Shown: positions 1 through 8,758, counted from the stretch's first letter. The stretch: 35,964 bases of DNA from Dolichospermum circinale AWQC310F (GCF_000426925.1 NZ_KE384713.1:95723-131686); one strand, 5' to 3'. Notes: a model not told the origin generated them from the sequence alone. Translations and numbers: made by a program.

Positions 1-221
1 TCTAAACGACGTAAATCCCCTTCAACTTGATAGTTGCTTTCGATTTCGCCTCTGAGGGCTGTGACATCAGCATCACTTAGGTCTTTGACGCGGGTATCTG
101 GATTTACACCAGTAGCCGCGAGAATTTGATGTGATCTAGTTAAACCAATTCCGTAAATGTATGTTAGACCGATTTCAACGCGCTTATCGCGGGGAAGGTC
201 TACTCCGGCAATGCGTGCCAC
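1..221 (-). CDS. rpsM: 30S ribosomal protein S13 (partial, C-terminus outside window)
   Basis: S13 sits in the head of the small subunit and contacts the P-site tRNA and the large subunit. Reading the minus strand from a GTG at 221 gives [18 protein letters not shown], followed by the helix-two-turn-helix start [14 protein letters not shown], which is typical S13. 73 codons are visible and the frame runs off the left edge. The GTG is supported by a GGGAG about 8 bases upstream. It follows rpmJ by 96 bases, as in other cyanobacteria, where rpsK and rpoA usually come next. It is the last gene seen of the superoperon. Confidence 0.96.
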   Translation of the reverse strand, partial: MARIAGVDLPRDKRVEIGLTYIYGIGLTRSHQILAATGVNPDTRVKDLSDADVTALRGEIESNYQVEGDLRRL

Positions 222-317
222 AATGAATTTCTCCCTATTGTTTTCGTAATAGCAGTTAGTAAAACGTGATCTGGCCTCAAGCCTTTAGTCGCGTTTTCAA
301 CTTTGATAGATTTGGAT

Positions 318-431
318 CTATCCCTGACGTTGTTTGTGTTTGGGATTTTCACAAATCACCATAACGCGACCACGACGCTTGATCACGCTACATTTCTCAC
401 AAATCTTCTTAACCGAGGCTCTGACTTTCAT
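318..431 (-). CDS. rpmJ: 50S ribosomal protein L36
   Basis: A 37-residue protein beginning [14 protein letters not shown] and ending PKHKQRQG, the full usual length of L36. Cys11, Cys14, Cys27 and His32 form the CCCH zinc ribbon, so this is the zinc-binding form of L36, not the zinc-free paralogue. L36 is a late-assembling large-subunit protein. It lies between infA and rpsM, its standard place. The gene was found by reading the minus strand directly, because it is shorter than usual ORF cut-offs. ATG start at 431, TAG stop at 318-320. Confidence 0.97.
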   Translation of the reverse strand: MKVRASVKKICEKCSVIKRRGRVMVICENPKHKQRQG

Positions 432-542
432 GCCTTTTAAAATTGACTCCAAATAGTAGATTATAGCATTTATAGAAGAAATATTTCAGTTATGTAACTA
501 GAAAAAGACCAATTGATTTATGGTAGAATTCTCCACATAGAT

Positions 543-767
543 TTATTTCTTCCGCAGACGATAGGTGATTCTACCTTTGGTTAAGTCGTAGGGCGTTAAT
601 TCAACTTTGACGCGATCGCCAGGTAATATCTTAATGTAATTACGGCGAATTTTCCCAGAGATGTGTGCTAGGACATTAAAGCCGTTATCTAAGTCAACAC
701 GAAACATTGCATTAGGCAAAGATTCGGTGACAGTCCCTTCCATTTCAATTAGATCTTGCTTAGACAA
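543..767 (-). CDS. infA: Translation initiation factor IF-1
   Basis: IF-1 is a single OB-fold protein that occupies the ribosomal A site during initiation. The 74-residue product has the family pattern [29 protein letters not shown] and [14 protein letters not shown]. The start codon is TTG (765-767, giving MSKQD) with GAGG 8-12 bases upstream. The next in-frame ATG would remove the first conserved strand, so TTG is favoured. It follows adk by about 200 bases, in which an imperfect repeat hairpin lies. A rare start codon on a translation factor gene could limit its synthesis, but that is inference. Confidence 0.95.
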
Positions 768-901
768 GTTTTTTCCTCAACTCAACAATCTCCTATTATT
801 CTTGTACACTTGTCATGCATAAAGAACACAATTGGAGAAATATATCAACAGTTTATGAATATATCTTAGCTAAAATTGACTTGCGCCTGTCCGAGAAAGC
901 A

Positions 902-965
902 GGGTACAGGTAATAGGCCATCATGAAATCAGTTTTTTCCTTCTACCTACATAGAATACTGTCCC
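902..965. repeat. Imperfect composite repeat hairpin after adk
   Basis: GGGTACAGGTAATAGG on the left is roughly the reverse complement of CCTTCTACCT...CTGTCCC on the right. On the transcribed (minus) strand the element begins about 8 bases after the adk stop codon. It is a weaker member of the set of stop-anchored repeat hairpins in this operon. Confidence 0.5.
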
Positions 966-973
966 TATTTCTT

Positions 974-1528
974 TTAAGCAGCTATGATATTTTGCAAAGC
1001 AGTAAAAACTTCTTCTTGGGACTGATTACCGTTGACTGTGAGGAGTTTTTCGCGCTGGCTGTAATAATTAATCAAGGGTGCAGTATCATCACGATAAACC
1101 TCTAGGCGGCGACGAATCACCTCTTGAGTATCATCTTTGCGTCCGCGTCCGAGTAAGCGACCAACAACAATTTCATCTGGCGCATCCAGATTGACTACCT
1201 TTTCACCACCCTGTCCTAAATTTTCGAGTAATTTTGCCAAAAACTCTGCCTGTGTAACTTTACGGGGAAAGCCGTCTAAAATCCAACCTGATTTAGCATC
1301 TGATTTTTTCAGACGTTCCTCAACCATATCCTCTACTAATTTATCGGGGACTAATTCGCCTTTATCCATATAAGCTTGGGCTTGGATACCCAAATCTGTT
1401 TTCTCCTGAATAGCCTGGCGTAAAATGTCACCTGTAGAAATATGGGGAATCTGTAAAAATTCAGCCAAGATTTTAGCTTGAGTTCCTTTACCTGCTCCCG
1501 GTGGTCCCAAGAAGATTAATCGCGTCAC
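974..1528 (-). CDS. adk: Adenylate kinase
   Basis: Catalyses ATP + AMP to 2 ADP. The P-loop GPPGAGKGT is at residues 8-16, the AMP-binding DGFPR near residue 85, and the LID-region arginines in GRGRKDDTQEVIRRRL. At 184 residues it is the short form without the zinc-binding Cys4 LID. The start is GTG at 1526-1528, which overlaps the secY stop by one base (TAGTG), so translation is probably coupled to secY. GAAGGA inside the secY end can serve as ribosome-binding site. Position between secY and infA is the usual one in cyanobacteria. Confidence 0.96.
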   Translation of the reverse strand: MTRLIFLGPPGAGKGTQAKILAEFLQIPHISTGDILRQAIQEKTDLGIQAQAYMDKGELVPDKLVEDMVEERLKKSDAKSGWILDGFPRKVTQAEFLAKLLENLGQGGEKVVNLDAPDEIVVGRLLGRGRKDDTQEVIRRRLEVYRDDTAPLINYYSQREKLLTVNGNQSQEEVFTALQNIIAA

Positions 1529-2841
1529 TATTGTTTCACCATTCCTTCATATCGCTGAGATATAACATAAGTTTGGATTTGTTTCGCAGTATCAATTGCC
1601 ACACCGACCAAGATTAACAAAGATGTTGCACCTAGCCCCTTAAAAGTTGGTACTTTCAAAGCACTTTCCACTGCGGTAGGAATAATTGCCACCAAACCTA
1701 AAAAGATAGCACCTAAAAAAGTGAGGCGATTTGTCACCCGTTCAATATACTCACTAGTAGCCTTACCGGGACGAATACCGGGAATACTAGAACCCATTTT
1801 TTTCAAATTCTGAGCCACATCTACAGGGTTGAGAATCAACGAAGAGTAGAAGTAACTAAAGAAAACAATGGAAATTAAGTAAACGAGGGCATATACCCAA
1901 GGTGCAGAACCACCAGGACTCAGGTAGGTATTAACAATGGTTGCTAATTCGGGATTTTTAGTAAAATTGGCGACTAAAAGCGGCAAACTCAGGATGGCCG
2001 CTGCGAAAATAATCGGCATTACCCCGCCAGAATTAAGACGTAGGGGTAAATAACTCCGCTGTTCTGCTAAAACCTTTCTACCCACTTGACGACGGGCAGA
2101 AATAATAGGGATGCGGCGCATACCCTCTTGTACGAACACGATACCCACAATAGTGAGCATAAAAACTAGCACAAGAACAATGACACGCCCGACAATTTCC
2201 CGTCCACCCACCTGTACCAAGTCAATGGTATCACCGAGAGCCTTGGGTAAAGAAGCAACAATGTTAACAAAAATCAGCAAAGATGCACCATTACCAATAC
2301 CCCGTTCCGTAATTAGTTCTGATGCCCACATCACGAACATTGAACCAGCAGTGAGAGCAATTGCCGTTTCTGCCACAAATATCGGACCTGGGTTGAGGGC
2401 AAATTGTTGGAGGAATAATGCCGAAAAAGCCACGCTTTGAATAATTGCCCAAACTACAGTCACATAGCGGGTAATTTGTGATATTTTCCGCCGACCTGCT
2501 TCCCCTTCATTTTTCTGTAAATTTTCTAAAGAGGGCAGAGCGGCGGTGAGCAATTGGATGATAATGGAAGCATTAATAAAGGGCAAAATCCCCAAAGCAA
2601 AGATCCCCAAAGTAGAGAGTCCTCGTCCAGAGAATATATCCAACAAGCCAAAGATGGAATTATTGCCCGATATAGCTTCAGCAAACTTAGGTCTATCAAT
2701 TCCTGGTACAGGTAAAAAGATGCCCAGACGAACTAAGATTAAAATACCTACGGTAACAAGCAGCCTACCTCTCAGTCCGGCTGCTTGCGCCATTTGCATA
2801 AAAGTTTCTTGAGCCGTTGGGGCTTTGTCTCGACTGATCAT
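1528..2841 (-). CDS. secY: Protein translocase subunit SecY
   Basis: The pore-forming subunit of the Sec translocon (plasma and thylakoid membranes in cyanobacteria). The 437-residue protein shows ten hydrophobic spans, the N-terminal segment GLRGRLLVTVGILILVRLG, the plug-region motif around PGIDRPKF, and the cytosolic loop EGMRRIPIISARR used for ribosome and SecA docking. Full length for the family. AAAAGG lies about 12 bases before the ATG. It follows rplO after a 92-base spacer holding heptamer arrays and overlaps adk by one base. secG lies elsewhere in this window (24141-24374). Confidence 0.97.
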   Translation of the reverse strand: MISRDKAPTAQETFMQMAQAAGLRGRLLVTVGILILVRLGIFLPVPGIDRPKFAEAISGNNSIFGLLDIFSGRGLSTLGIFALGILPFINASIIIQLLTAALPSLENLQKNEGEAGRRKISQITRYVTVVWAIIQSVAFSALFLQQFALNPGPIFVAETAIALTAGSMFVMWASELITERGIGNGASLLIFVNIVASLPKALGDTIDLVQVGGREIVGRVIVLVLVFMLTIVGIVFVQEGMRRIPIISARRQVGRKVLAEQRSYLPLRLNSGGVMPIIFAAAILSLPLLVANFTKNPELATIVNTYLSPGGSAPWVYALVYLISIVFFSYFYSSLILNPVDVAQNLKKMGSSIPGIRPGKATSEYIERVTNRLTFLGAIFLGLVAIIPTAVESALKVPTFKGLGATSLLILVGVAIDTAKQIQTYVISQRYEGMVKQ

Positions 2842-2858
2842 AGAGTTTTACCTTTTAA

Positions 2859-2936
2859 GTATGAGGTGTGAAGTATGAGGTGTGAAGTTTCCAGTGCTTG
2901 ATCTTTTATCCTTCATCCCGCATCCTTCATCTTTTA
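2859..2936. repeat. Composite heptamer arrays, rplO-secY spacer
   Basis: The left arm is a perfect 14-base unit (GTATGAGGTGTGAA) repeated at 2859-2872 and 2873-2886. The right arm has period-7 units CTTCATC, CCGCATC, CTTCATC at about 2909-2931. The right arm's reverse complement matches the left arm at about 15 of 22 positions, so the two arms can pair. In the mRNA the element begins directly at the rplO stop codon. Confidence 0.8.
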
Positions 2937-3401
2937 TGCAGCTGTGGCTGTAGGCCGCGCTACGCTATCACAACTCCCACCAGCAGCCTCAATTTTGATA
3001 CGAGCTTGACCCGTGAAAGCAGCGGCCTTGACCCGGAGAGGAACATTTAATTCCCCATTTCCCAAAATTTTCAATGGCCCCTTAGCAGCGGTTAAAATAC
3101 CAGCCTCCTTTAAAGATTCCAGAGTTACTTCTGAGTTAGCAGGTAAATCATTTAACTTCTCTACATTAATGATCGTGTAAATTTTCCGGTTAATGAGGGG
3201 GAATCCCTTGAGTTTAGGTATCCGGCGGTACAATGGCTGTTGACCACCTTCAAAACCTGGTCTTGTGCCACTACCAGAACGGGATTTTTGACCACGCATC
3301 CCTAGACCAGCACTAGCGCCTTGTCCAGCAGAAATACCTCTACCTACGCGCTTACGGCGTTTTTTCGAGCCTTTTTGGGGCTTAACATCGTTCAGTCTCA
3401 T
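2934..3401 (-). CDS. rplO: 50S ribosomal protein L15
   Basis: Binds 23S rRNA with an extended glycine- and arginine-rich N-terminal tail ([23 protein letters not shown]) and a globular C-terminal domain. 155 residues, about 8-10 longer than typical cyanobacterial L15, which ends soon after AAGGSC. The extra C-terminal residues [11 protein letters not shown] are encoded by DNA like an interspersed repeat (see findings). ATG at 3401. No Shine-Dalgarno is visible, because the upstream bases are A/T-rich repeat sequence. rpmD is absent between this gene and rpsE, as is normal in cyanobacteria. Confidence 0.96.
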   Translation of the reverse strand: MRLNDVKPQKGSKKRRKRVGRGISAGQGASAGLGMRGQKSRSGSGTRPGFEGGQQPLYRRIPKLKGFPLINRKIYTIINVEKLNDLPANSEVTLESLKEAGILTAAKGPLKILGNGELNVPLRVKAAAFTGQARIKIEAAGGSCDSVARPTATAA

Positions 3402-3409
3402 TGTGATTG

Positions 3410-3450
3410 GGGATTTTAGATTTTAGATTTGAGATTGAGAATCTGATACA
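3410..3450. repeat. Short composite heptamer repeat, rpsE-rplO spacer
   Basis: GATTTTA units (period 7) at about 3412-3430 face GAGATTGAGAATCT on the right, so AGATT and AATCT parts can pair. It has the same design as the larger arrays at 9424 and 10430 but fewer units. Confidence 0.6.
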
Positions 3451-3458
3451 AAGGGCGA

Positions 3459-3983
3459 CTAAATATAGAGTTTCTCAATGGCGACACCACGATCTTCAGC
3501 AACTTCACTTAATGTCCGCAGGGTAGATAGAGCGTTAACTGCAGCTCTAGCGTTGTTCAAAGGATTGTTTGAACCCAATTGTTTAGCCAGAATGTTACGT
3601 ATTCCTGCTAACTCCAATACAGTCCGTACAGCACCCCCGGCAATTACGCCTGTACCTGGTGCAGCTGGACGCATCATGACCTTAGCTCCACCACCAATAC
3701 CATCAATGGGGTGAGGAATAGAATTGGATTTAGTAATCGGGATGTCAATTAGATGTTTTTTACCATCAGCGACACCCTTTTTAACTGCACCAATTACATC
3801 TGAGGCCTTGCCAACTCCGACTCCAACTTGTCCACGTTCATTACCGACGACGACAATGGCGCGGAAGCTAAGTTTTTTACCACCTTTGACGACTTTACTC
3901 ACCCGGCGGATTTGGATAACTCGCTCTTGCCAGTTGGTTTCTTCTTTTTTCGCACGACTTGCTTTACGACGACCGGTTACCAT
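3459..3983 (-). CDS. rpsE: 30S ribosomal protein S5
   Basis: S5 is a small-subunit accuracy protein near the mRNA entry channel. N-terminal double-stranded-RNA-binding-like domain ([29 protein letters not shown]) followed by the C-terminal domain ([18 protein letters not shown]). 174 residues from the ATG at 3983. A TTG two codons earlier is possible, but ATG gives MVTGRRKAS, which matches the family start, and has AAAGAGAA about 8 bases upstream. It follows rplR after a 69-base spacer holding TTGTCAG arrays. Confidence 0.96.
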   Translation of the reverse strand: MVTGRRKASRAKKEETNWQERVIQIRRVSKVVKGGKKLSFRAIVVVGNERGQVGVGVGKASDVIGAVKKGVADGKKHLIDIPITKSNSIPHPIDGIGGGAKVMMRPAAPGTGVIAGGAVRTVLELAGIRNILAKQLGSNNPLNNARAAVNALSTLRTLSEVAEDRGVAIEKLYI

Positions 3984-4002
3984 AATCAATGTTCTCTTTT
4001 AG

Positions 4003-4050
4003 TTGTCAGTTGTCAGTTGTCAGTTGTCAGTTGCTACTGACTACTGACGG
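4003..4050. repeat. TTGTCAG heptamer array with complementary partner, rplR-rpsE spacer
   Basis: Four exact TTGTCAG units at 4003-4030, then CTACTGACTACTGACGG. The GTCA cores of the first part are complementary to the TGAC cores of the second with the same 7-base spacing. It starts 2-3 bases after the rplR stop in the mRNA. Confidence 0.9.
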
Positions 4051-4052
4051 AC

Positions 4053-4415
4053 TTAGAAATCTAAACCAGCCTCCCGTGCTGCCTCGGCTAGGGCTTTAAT
4101 GCGACCATGATAGAGGTTGCCACCCCGGTCAAAAACGACCTTAGTGATGCCCTTTTCTAAGGCGCGTACTGCTACCAATTTACCAACTTGCACTGATGCT
4201 TCACAGTTAGCGCCAGAAGCGATATTGGATTTTAATTCTGGTTCTACGGTTGATGCCGCTACTATAGTTTCCTGTTTGGTATCATCAATCACTTGAGCGT
4301 AAATATGCTCATTAGATCGGAATATAGCCAGACGGGGACGTTCGTCCGAACCGTTAACCTTACCACGAACGCGCCGATGACGACGCTGTTTTGATTCTCT
4401 ACGAGTAAGTTTCAT
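4053..4415 (-). CDS. rplR: 50S ribosomal protein L18
   Basis: A 5S rRNA-binding protein of the central protuberance. 120 residues with a basic N-terminus ([21 protein letters not shown]), [20 protein letters not shown], and the conserved end [26 protein letters not shown]. It starts 2 bases after the rplF stop in the mRNA, so the two are almost certainly translationally coupled. Usual length for the family. Confidence 0.97.
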   Translation of the reverse strand: MKLTRRESKQRRHRRVRGKVNGSDERPRLAIFRSNEHIYAQVIDDTKQETIVAASTVEPELKSNIASGANCEASVQVGKLVAVRALEKGITKVVFDRGGNLYHGRIKALAEAAREAGLDF

Positions 4416-4417
4416 AT

Positions 4418-4966
4418 TTACTTCTTACCACCCTTACCAGTCTTACCAGCTTTACGTCTGACCACTTCACCGGCATAGCGAATACCTTTACCTTTGTAAG
4501 GTTCAGGTGGACGAACGGCGCGAATTTTCGCGGCTGTGTTGCCGACAATTTCCTTGTCATAGCCACTGACTATGACATTAGTAGTACCTTCTACAGCAAA
4601 TTGAATTCCCTCTGGTGGTTCAATTTGCACTTGATGGCTATAACCCATGTTTAAAACTAGGTTACGCCCTTGAATTTGAGCGCGATAACCGACCCCTTGG
4701 ATTTCTAAGCGACGTTGAAAACCTTGGGATACTCCCTCTACCATGTTGGCCACTAGGGTGCGGCTCAAACCGTGCATTTGTCTAGAAGTCCGGGTTTCAT
4801 CACGACGGGTAACTAGCAATGTTTCTCCTTCTTGGGAGACGATGACATTGTTAGGTAGTTGTCGGGAAAGTTCACCTTTAGGACCCTTTACCACTACTTT
4901 GACACCATCAATCGCCACTTGAACTTTGGCGGGGACGGTAATTGGACGTTTACCAATACGAGACAT
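4418..4966 (-). CDS. rplF: 50S ribosomal protein L6
   Basis: Binds 23S rRNA near the factor-binding site. 182 residues with two similar halves, [17 protein letters not shown] at the start and the hallmark [15 protein letters not shown] near the C-terminus. The upstream gene is rpsH, with a 94-base spacer filled by two types of heptamer repeat. The bases before the ATG (CAAAGAACAAAAAATC) hold no good Shine-Dalgarno sequence. Confidence 0.97.
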   Translation of the reverse strand: MSRIGKRPITVPAKVQVAIDGVKVVVKGPKGELSRQLPNNVIVSQEGETLLVTRRDETRTSRQMHGLSRTLVANMVEGVSQGFQRRLEIQGVGYRAQIQGRNLVLNMGYSHQVQIEPPEGIQFAVEGTTNVIVSGYDKEIVGNTAAKIRAVRPPEPYKGKGIRYAGEVVRRKAGKTGKGGKK

Positions 4967-4986
4967 GATTTTTTGTTCTTTGTCTA

Positions 4987-5058
4987 TTGTCAGTTGTTAG
5001 TTGTCACTTGTCAGTTGTTCGTTGTTTTGCCACTGACCAATGACCAATGACCAATGAC
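4987..5058. repeat. TTGTCAG-like array plus TGACCAA array, rpsH-rplF spacer
   Basis: About five variants of TTGTCAG at 4987-5021 (TTGTCAG, TTGTTAG, TTGTCAC, TTGTCAG, TTGTTCG), a short gap, then about three and a half TGACCAA units at 5034-5058. The arms share complementary GTCA/TGAC cores at 7-base spacing. The second array begins 2 bases from the rpsH stop. Confidence 0.9.
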
Positions 5059-5060
5059 GA

Positions 5061-5462
5061 TTACCAAACGTGGCAAAGCACTTCACCGCCTAGATTTTGA
5101 CGGCGTGCTTCGCGGTCAGTCATAATCCCACTGGATGTAGAAATAATGGCAATACCGATACCGCCTAGCACTCTTGGTAATTCTTTTTTGTTGGAGTAAA
5201 CTCGTAACCCGGGTTTACTGACTCGCTTGAGGGCAGTAATTAAAGGTTGGCGATTTTTACCTTTGTATTTCAGGGAAATAACTAGGTTACGCTTTACCCC
5301 TTCTCCTGCTTCTTCAACTTCCGCAATAAAGCCTTCTTCGCGCAATACCTTGGCAATACTCCGAGTCATCTTTGTAGCTGGTACTTGCGTAGTTTGATGT
5401 TTCGCCATATTGGCATTGCGGATGCGCGTTAGCATATCTGCAATTGTGTCGTTAGCCGCCAT
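5061..5462 (-). CDS. rpsH: 30S ribosomal protein S8
   Basis: S8 binds helix 21 of 16S rRNA in the platform. 133 residues: [20 protein letters not shown] at the N-terminus and the signature [34 protein letters not shown] at the end. In enterobacteria S8 represses the spc operon; no matching site is evident here. It follows rplE closely. rpsN is not between them, which is standard for cyanobacteria. Confidence 0.97.
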   Translation of the reverse strand: MAANDTIADMLTRIRNANMAKHQTTQVPATKMTRSIAKVLREEGFIAEVEEAGEGVKRNLVISLKYKGKNRQPLITALKRVSKPGLRVYSNKKELPRVLGGIGIAIISTSSGIMTDREARRQNLGGEVLCHVW

Positions 5463-5482
5463 CGTTCCCTCTTTAGATGAAC

Positions 5483-6031
5483 TTATTGATCACGAAAGGG
5501 CATTCCCATTTCCTTTAATAAGGCGCGGCCCTCTTCGTCGGTTTTTGCCGTGGTGATGATAGAAATATCTAAACCTCGGACTTGGTCAATTTTGTCGTAT
5601 TCCACTTCTGGAAAAATTAGCTGTTCGCGCACACCTAGAGTGTAGTTACCACGACCGTCAAAGCTTTTGGGGCTGACACCGCGAAAGTCTCTGATTCTAG
5701 GCAGTGTGAGGTTAATCAGACGATCTAAGAAGGCGTACATCCGTTCGCCTCTGAGTGTCACCATAATCCCCACGGGCATACCCTGACGAATTTTAAAGCC
5801 TGCGATCGCTTTCTTTGCCCGTGTTACTACGGGTTTTTGTCCAGTAATCAGGGCAATTTCGCTGAGGGATGCCTCTAGTGATTTAGCGTTTTGAGCAGCT
5901 TCTCCTAAACCTCTATTTACAGTTATCTTAGTCACCTTTGGCACTTGATGCACGTTGGTGTATTGAAACTGACTAATCAACTTGGGAGTAATTGTCTCTT
6001 GATATACGGTTTTGAGTCTTGTGGTTGCCAT
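5483..6031 (-). CDS. rplE: 50S ribosomal protein L5
   Basis: A 5S rRNA-binding protein that contacts P-site tRNA. 182 residues; hallmark stretches are [34 protein letters not shown], and [14 protein letters not shown] followed by [10 protein letters not shown]. The ATG at 6031 has AAGGAC about 8 bases upstream. The spacer to the upstream rplX carries TTGTCAG and ATAACTA arrays. Confidence 0.97.
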   Translation of the reverse strand: MATTRLKTVYQETITPKLISQFQYTNVHQVPKVTKITVNRGLGEAAQNAKSLEASLSEIALITGQKPVVTRAKKAIAGFKIRQGMPVGIMVTLRGERMYAFLDRLINLTLPRIRDFRGVSPKSFDGRGNYTLGVREQLIFPEVEYDKIDQVRGLDISIITTAKTDEEGRALLKEMGMPFRDQ

Positions 6032-6075
6032 AGTGTTTGTCCTTATATTCCCTGGGCTTGGTCAGGGAAAGTTCT

Positions 6076-6144
6076 TTGTCAGTTGTCAGTTGTCAGTTGT
6101 CAGTTGTTGTTTACTAATGACGAATGACTAATAACTAATAACTA
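6076..6144. repeat. TTGTCAG array plus AATGACT/ATAACTA array, rplX-rplE spacer
   Basis: Four TTGTCAG units at 6076-6103, a short gap, then period-7 units related to AATGACG, AATGACT and ATAACTA at about 6115-6144. The rplX stop codon (TAG, 6142-6144) lies inside the last unit, so the array is fused to the end of the gene. Confidence 0.88.
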
Positions 6145-6492
6145 TTTATCAAGAATCTCACCTGTTTTTTTCAGCATTCTCACTTTCTTACCCTCGGCAG
6201 TGAAAGTGTAGCAGACGCGACTGGCAACGTTTTGTTTGGTAGAATAGAGCATCACATTAGAGCTATGAATGGGGTACTCAGTCGTGACTATTTGCCCTGA
6301 TTCCCCTTCTTGCTGGGGTTTCACGTGCTTAGTTTTCATGTTGACACCTTTGACCAGAACTTTGCTCAGTTGTGGTAGTGCTTTAATCACTTCACCAACT
6401 TTACCTTTGTCTTTGCCGGCGATGACTTGCACAGTGTCACCTGTTTTGACGTGCATTTTATAAAAAACTTTGGGTTGTGGCTGCTTTGCCAT
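6142..6492 (-). CDS. rplX: 50S ribosomal protein L24
   Basis: An assembly-initiator protein that binds the 5' end of 23S rRNA. 116 residues with the KOW motif in [25 protein letters not shown] and a [10 protein letters not shown] segment. The ATG at 6492 shares its A with the rplN stop (TAATG), so the two genes overlap by one base and are probably translationally coupled. Confidence 0.96.
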   Translation of the reverse strand: MAKQPQPKVFYKMHVKTGDTVQVIAGKDKGKVGEVIKALPQLSKVLVKGVNMKTKHVKPQQEGESGQIVTTEYPIHSSNVMLYSTKQNVASRVCYTFTAEGKKVRMLKKTGEILDK

Positions 6493-6860
6493 TACAGCAC
6501 CTCCGGAGCGAGAGAAACAATTTTAGTGAAGTTTTTATCGCGCAGTTCTCTAGCTACCGGACCAAATACCCGTGTTCCTCTAGGATTACCTTCTTTGTTG
6601 ATAATCACTGCCGCGTTATCATCGAAACGGATGGTCATGCCACTGTCCCGATTAATAGCCTTGCGTGTACGTACAATTACTGCTTCTACAACATCAGACT
6701 TTTTGACTGCCATGTTGGGTGAAGACTCTTTAACAACGGCGATAATTCTATCACCTACGCCACCATAACGGCGGTTACCTGCACCTAATACGCGGATGCA
6801 CATTAGTTTTTTAGCACCGCTATTATCTGCGACATTCAGATAAGATTGGGGTTGAATCAC
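6492..6860 (-). CDS. rplN: 50S ribosomal protein L14
   Basis: Large-subunit protein at the intersubunit bridge with 16S rRNA helix 14. 122 residues, exactly the family length, starting [20 protein letters not shown] and containing [16 protein letters not shown] and the C-terminal [24 protein letters not shown]. The start is GTG (6858-6860) with GAGAGAG upstream. Confidence 0.97.
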   Translation of the reverse strand: MIQPQSYLNVADNSGAKKLMCIRVLGAGNRRYGGVGDRIIAVVKESSPNMAVKKSDVVEAVIVRTRKAINRDSGMTIRFDDNAAVIINKEGNPRGTRVFGPVARELRDKNFTKIVSLAPEVL

Positions 6861-6905
6861 AACTGCTCTCTCTTTTGGGGTTGTTGTATTTTATAACACA
6901 ACTGT

Positions 6906-7157
6906 TTACGCTTTAGCTTTGGTGTTCAGGATTTCCGTAACTTGCCAACGCTTAGTTTTGCTCAGGGGTCTAGTTTCTTGAATCCGCACCCGGTCGCCTA
7001 TTTTGCACGTATTTTCTTCGTCGTGAACTTTATAGCGGCGGGTTTTAACTACGATTTTGCCGTACTTGGGGTGAGGAGCGCGGTTTTCTATGGCTACTAC
7101 CACAGTTTTTTGCATTTTATCGCTCACTACCAAGCCAACTCGTTCTTTGACTGCCAT
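6906..7157 (-). CDS. rpsQ: 30S ribosomal protein S17
   Basis: A primary 16S rRNA-binding OB-fold protein. 83 residues: [18 protein letters not shown], then VENR-type [28 protein letters not shown], then [19 protein letters not shown]. The ATG is 6 bases after the rpmC stop. The 45-base gap to rplN holds a short imperfect hairpin (GTTGT...ACAAC). Confidence 0.96.
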   Translation of the reverse strand: MAVKERVGLVVSDKMQKTVVVAIENRAPHPKYGKIVVKTRRYKVHDEENTCKIGDRVRIQETRPLSKTKRWQVTEILNTKAKA

Positions 7158-7163
7158 AATCTT

Positions 7164-7391
7164 CTACTTTTGCTCTTGGTCTGAAAGACTTGCTGCTCGT
7201 TTCCGTTCTCCTTCTACTGTCAGCAATTGGGAGAGTCGGTGGCGTGCGTGTTTGAACTGGTGAGGCTTTTCTAGTTGTCTGGTGGCCTTTTGCAAGCGCA
7301 ACTGAAATAGTTGTTTTTTAACAGCAACAATTTCCTCTGCCAGTCCTTCGTCATTTAGTTCTCTAGCTTCCGCAATTTTGGGAAGAGGCAT
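7164..7391 (-). CDS. rpmC: 50S ribosomal protein L29
   Basis: A small two-helix protein at the peptide tunnel exit. 75 residues: AEARELNDEGLAEEIVAVKKQLFQLRLQKATRQLEKPHQFKHARHRLSQLLTV is the complete L29 fold, with a short charged tail. It starts 3 bases after the rplP stop, the usual rplP-rpmC-rpsQ junction. Confidence 0.96.
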   Translation of the reverse strand: MPLPKIAEARELNDEGLAEEIVAVKKQLFQLRLQKATRQLEKPHQFKHARHRLSQLLTVEGERKRAASLSDQEQK

Positions 7392-7394
7392 AAC

Positions 7395-7820
7395 CTACTC
7401 CTGCTCCTGTGGTTGAGAGCGTACAATGAATTTGGTCTTAATTGGTAACTTAGCGTCAGCCAAGCGCATAGCTTCGCGGGCAATTTCTTCAGCAACGCCA
7501 GCGATTTCAAACATAATCCGGCCTGGTTTGACTACGGCTACCCAAAATTCTGGATTACCTTTACCAGAACCCATCCGGGTTTCAGCAGGACGCATGGTGA
7601 TTGGTTTGTCTGGGAAAATCCGAATCCAGATTTTACCACCCCGGCGAATATAACGAGTCATTGCTCGACGTGAGGCCTCGATTTGCCGTGAGGTAATCCA
7701 AGATGGTTCTTGGGCTTGGAGTCCAAAGTCCCCAAAGTTGAGGGTACTGCCACGGCTGGCCAGACCTTCCATACGTCCGCGTTGTTGTTTGCGGAATTTA
7801 GTTCTTCTAGGACTTAACAT
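7395..7820 (-). CDS. rplP: 50S ribosomal protein L16
   Basis: L16 organises the A-site tRNA region of the large subunit. 141 residues with [17 protein letters not shown], the arginine-rich [33 protein letters not shown], and [19 protein letters not shown]. The ATG at 7820 is only 3 bases from a TTGTCAG-type array, and the 25 bases before it hold no Shine-Dalgarno sequence. This is striking for a gene that must be translated strongly. Confidence 0.97.
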   Translation of the reverse strand: MLSPRRTKFRKQQRGRMEGLASRGSTLNFGDFGLQAQEPSWITSRQIEASRRAMTRYIRRGGKIWIRIFPDKPITMRPAETRMGSGKGNPEFWVAVVKPGRIMFEIAGVAEEIAREAMRLADAKLPIKTKFIVRSQPQEQE

Positions 7821-7823
7821 GAT

Positions 7824-7913
7824 TTGTCAGTTGTCGGTTGTCAGTTGTTAGGTAATAGGTAATAGGGAGATATTGATTTTTCTCTTGCCTCTTGCCTCTT
7901 ACTTCTTGACCAT
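7824..7913. repeat. Mixed heptamer arrays (TTGTCAG, GTAATAG, CTTGCCT), rpsC-rplP spacer
   Basis: TTGTCAG, TTGTCGG, TTGTCAG, TTGTTAG at 7824-7851, then two GTAATAG units to about 7865, a short A/T gap, then CTTGCCT units at about 7884-7905. The reverse complement of the CTTGCCT part (AGGCAAGAGGCAAGA) matches the GTAATAG part at about 11 of 15 positions. The block fills the spacer from 2 bases after the rpsC stop to 3 bases before the rplP start. Confidence 0.85.
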
Positions 7914-7915
7914 TA

Positions 7916-8701
7916 CTAGGCTTCATTAGAGCGGTCTTCAAACTGTTGACGGCGACGTTGTTGTTGCCGGCGACGGGGTTCGCGTTCACGGTCTCCACGG
8001 TCACGGTCACGGTCACGGTCTCTAGCTGGTTGGACGGGAGCCTGTTCTTGACCAGGAATAATTTCTCCTTTAAATACCCAAACTTTAATACCGAGAATCC
8101 CGTAAATTGTCTTAGCTGTGCAGCCAGAGTAGTCAATATCAGCACGCAAGGTATGGAGAGGAACTCTGCCTTCACGGGTCCACTCTGACCGGGCAATTTC
8201 TGCACCGTTGAGCCGACCGCCGACTTGGATTTTAATTCCTTGTACTCCTGCTCTTTGCGCCCGTTGAATTGCTTGACGGACAACTCGACGGAAGGAAACG
8301 CGACGTTCTAATTGTTGAGCAATGTATTCAGCAATTAGATAGGCATCAGCATCAACTCGTTGGATTTCGACTACGTTAATGCGAATTTGGCGATTACCAC
8401 CCAATGCCCCTTGCAGTCCCAACCGTAATGATTCAATACCTTGACCACCACGACCTACAACCACACCTGGTCTGGCTGTCCGCACTTCTAGGTCAATTTG
8501 GTCGGCTTTGCGCTCGATTCTCACTTCGGAAATACCGGCGTTATTTTGCGCGTATCTACCTAGTTTTTGTTCAATGTATTGACGGAGTTTGTAGTCTTCT
8601 TGTAGAAGTTCTGGATAACGGTCAGGTTCTGCAAACCAACGGGATTGGTGTTCTTGTGTTATACCCAGTCGAAAGCCGACTGGATGAATTTTCTGTCCCA
8701 C
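7916..8701 (-). CDS. rpsC: 30S ribosomal protein S3
   Basis: S3 lines the mRNA entry tunnel and has helicase-like activity with S4 and S5. It has an N-terminal KH domain ([22 protein letters not shown] includes the GxxG loop) and a C-terminal domain ending at GEIIPG. 261 residues, longer than enteric S3 because of a charged tail of Arg-Asp repeats then [19 protein letters not shown]. The tail's dipeptide repeat is encoded by a 6-base tandem repeat at about 7990-8025. The start is GTG with GAGGA 9 bases upstream. Confidence 0.97.
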   Translation of the reverse strand: MGQKIHPVGFRLGITQEHQSRWFAEPDRYPELLQEDYKLRQYIEQKLGRYAQNNAGISEVRIERKADQIDLEVRTARPGVVVGRGGQGIESLRLGLQGALGGNRQIRINVVEIQRVDADAYLIAEYIAQQLERRVSFRRVVRQAIQRAQRAGVQGIKIQVGGRLNGAEIARSEWTREGRVPLHTLRADIDYSGCTAKTIYGILGIKVWVFKGEIIPGQEQAPVQPARDRDRDRDRGDREREPRRRQQQRRRQQFEDRSNEA

Positions 8702-8758
8702 AAATGCTTCCTCTAAAATTTCTGACTGTACGCAATTTTCTTGTGCCTATATAGCTGT

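Noticed and set aside
923-1373. Open frames on the strand opposite adk and other ribosomal genes
   Set aside because: They mirror strongly conserved coding sequence on the minus strand and have no protein-family features of their own.
6861-6905. Missing genes (rpsN, rpmD, rpsJ) in the ribosomal operon
   Set aside because: Their absence at these places is the normal cyanobacterial arrangement and not a deletion.
7807-8283. 158-codon frame overlapping rpsC in another phase
   Set aside because: rpsC is unmistakable in its own frame; this frame is a shadow and includes translated repeat sequence.
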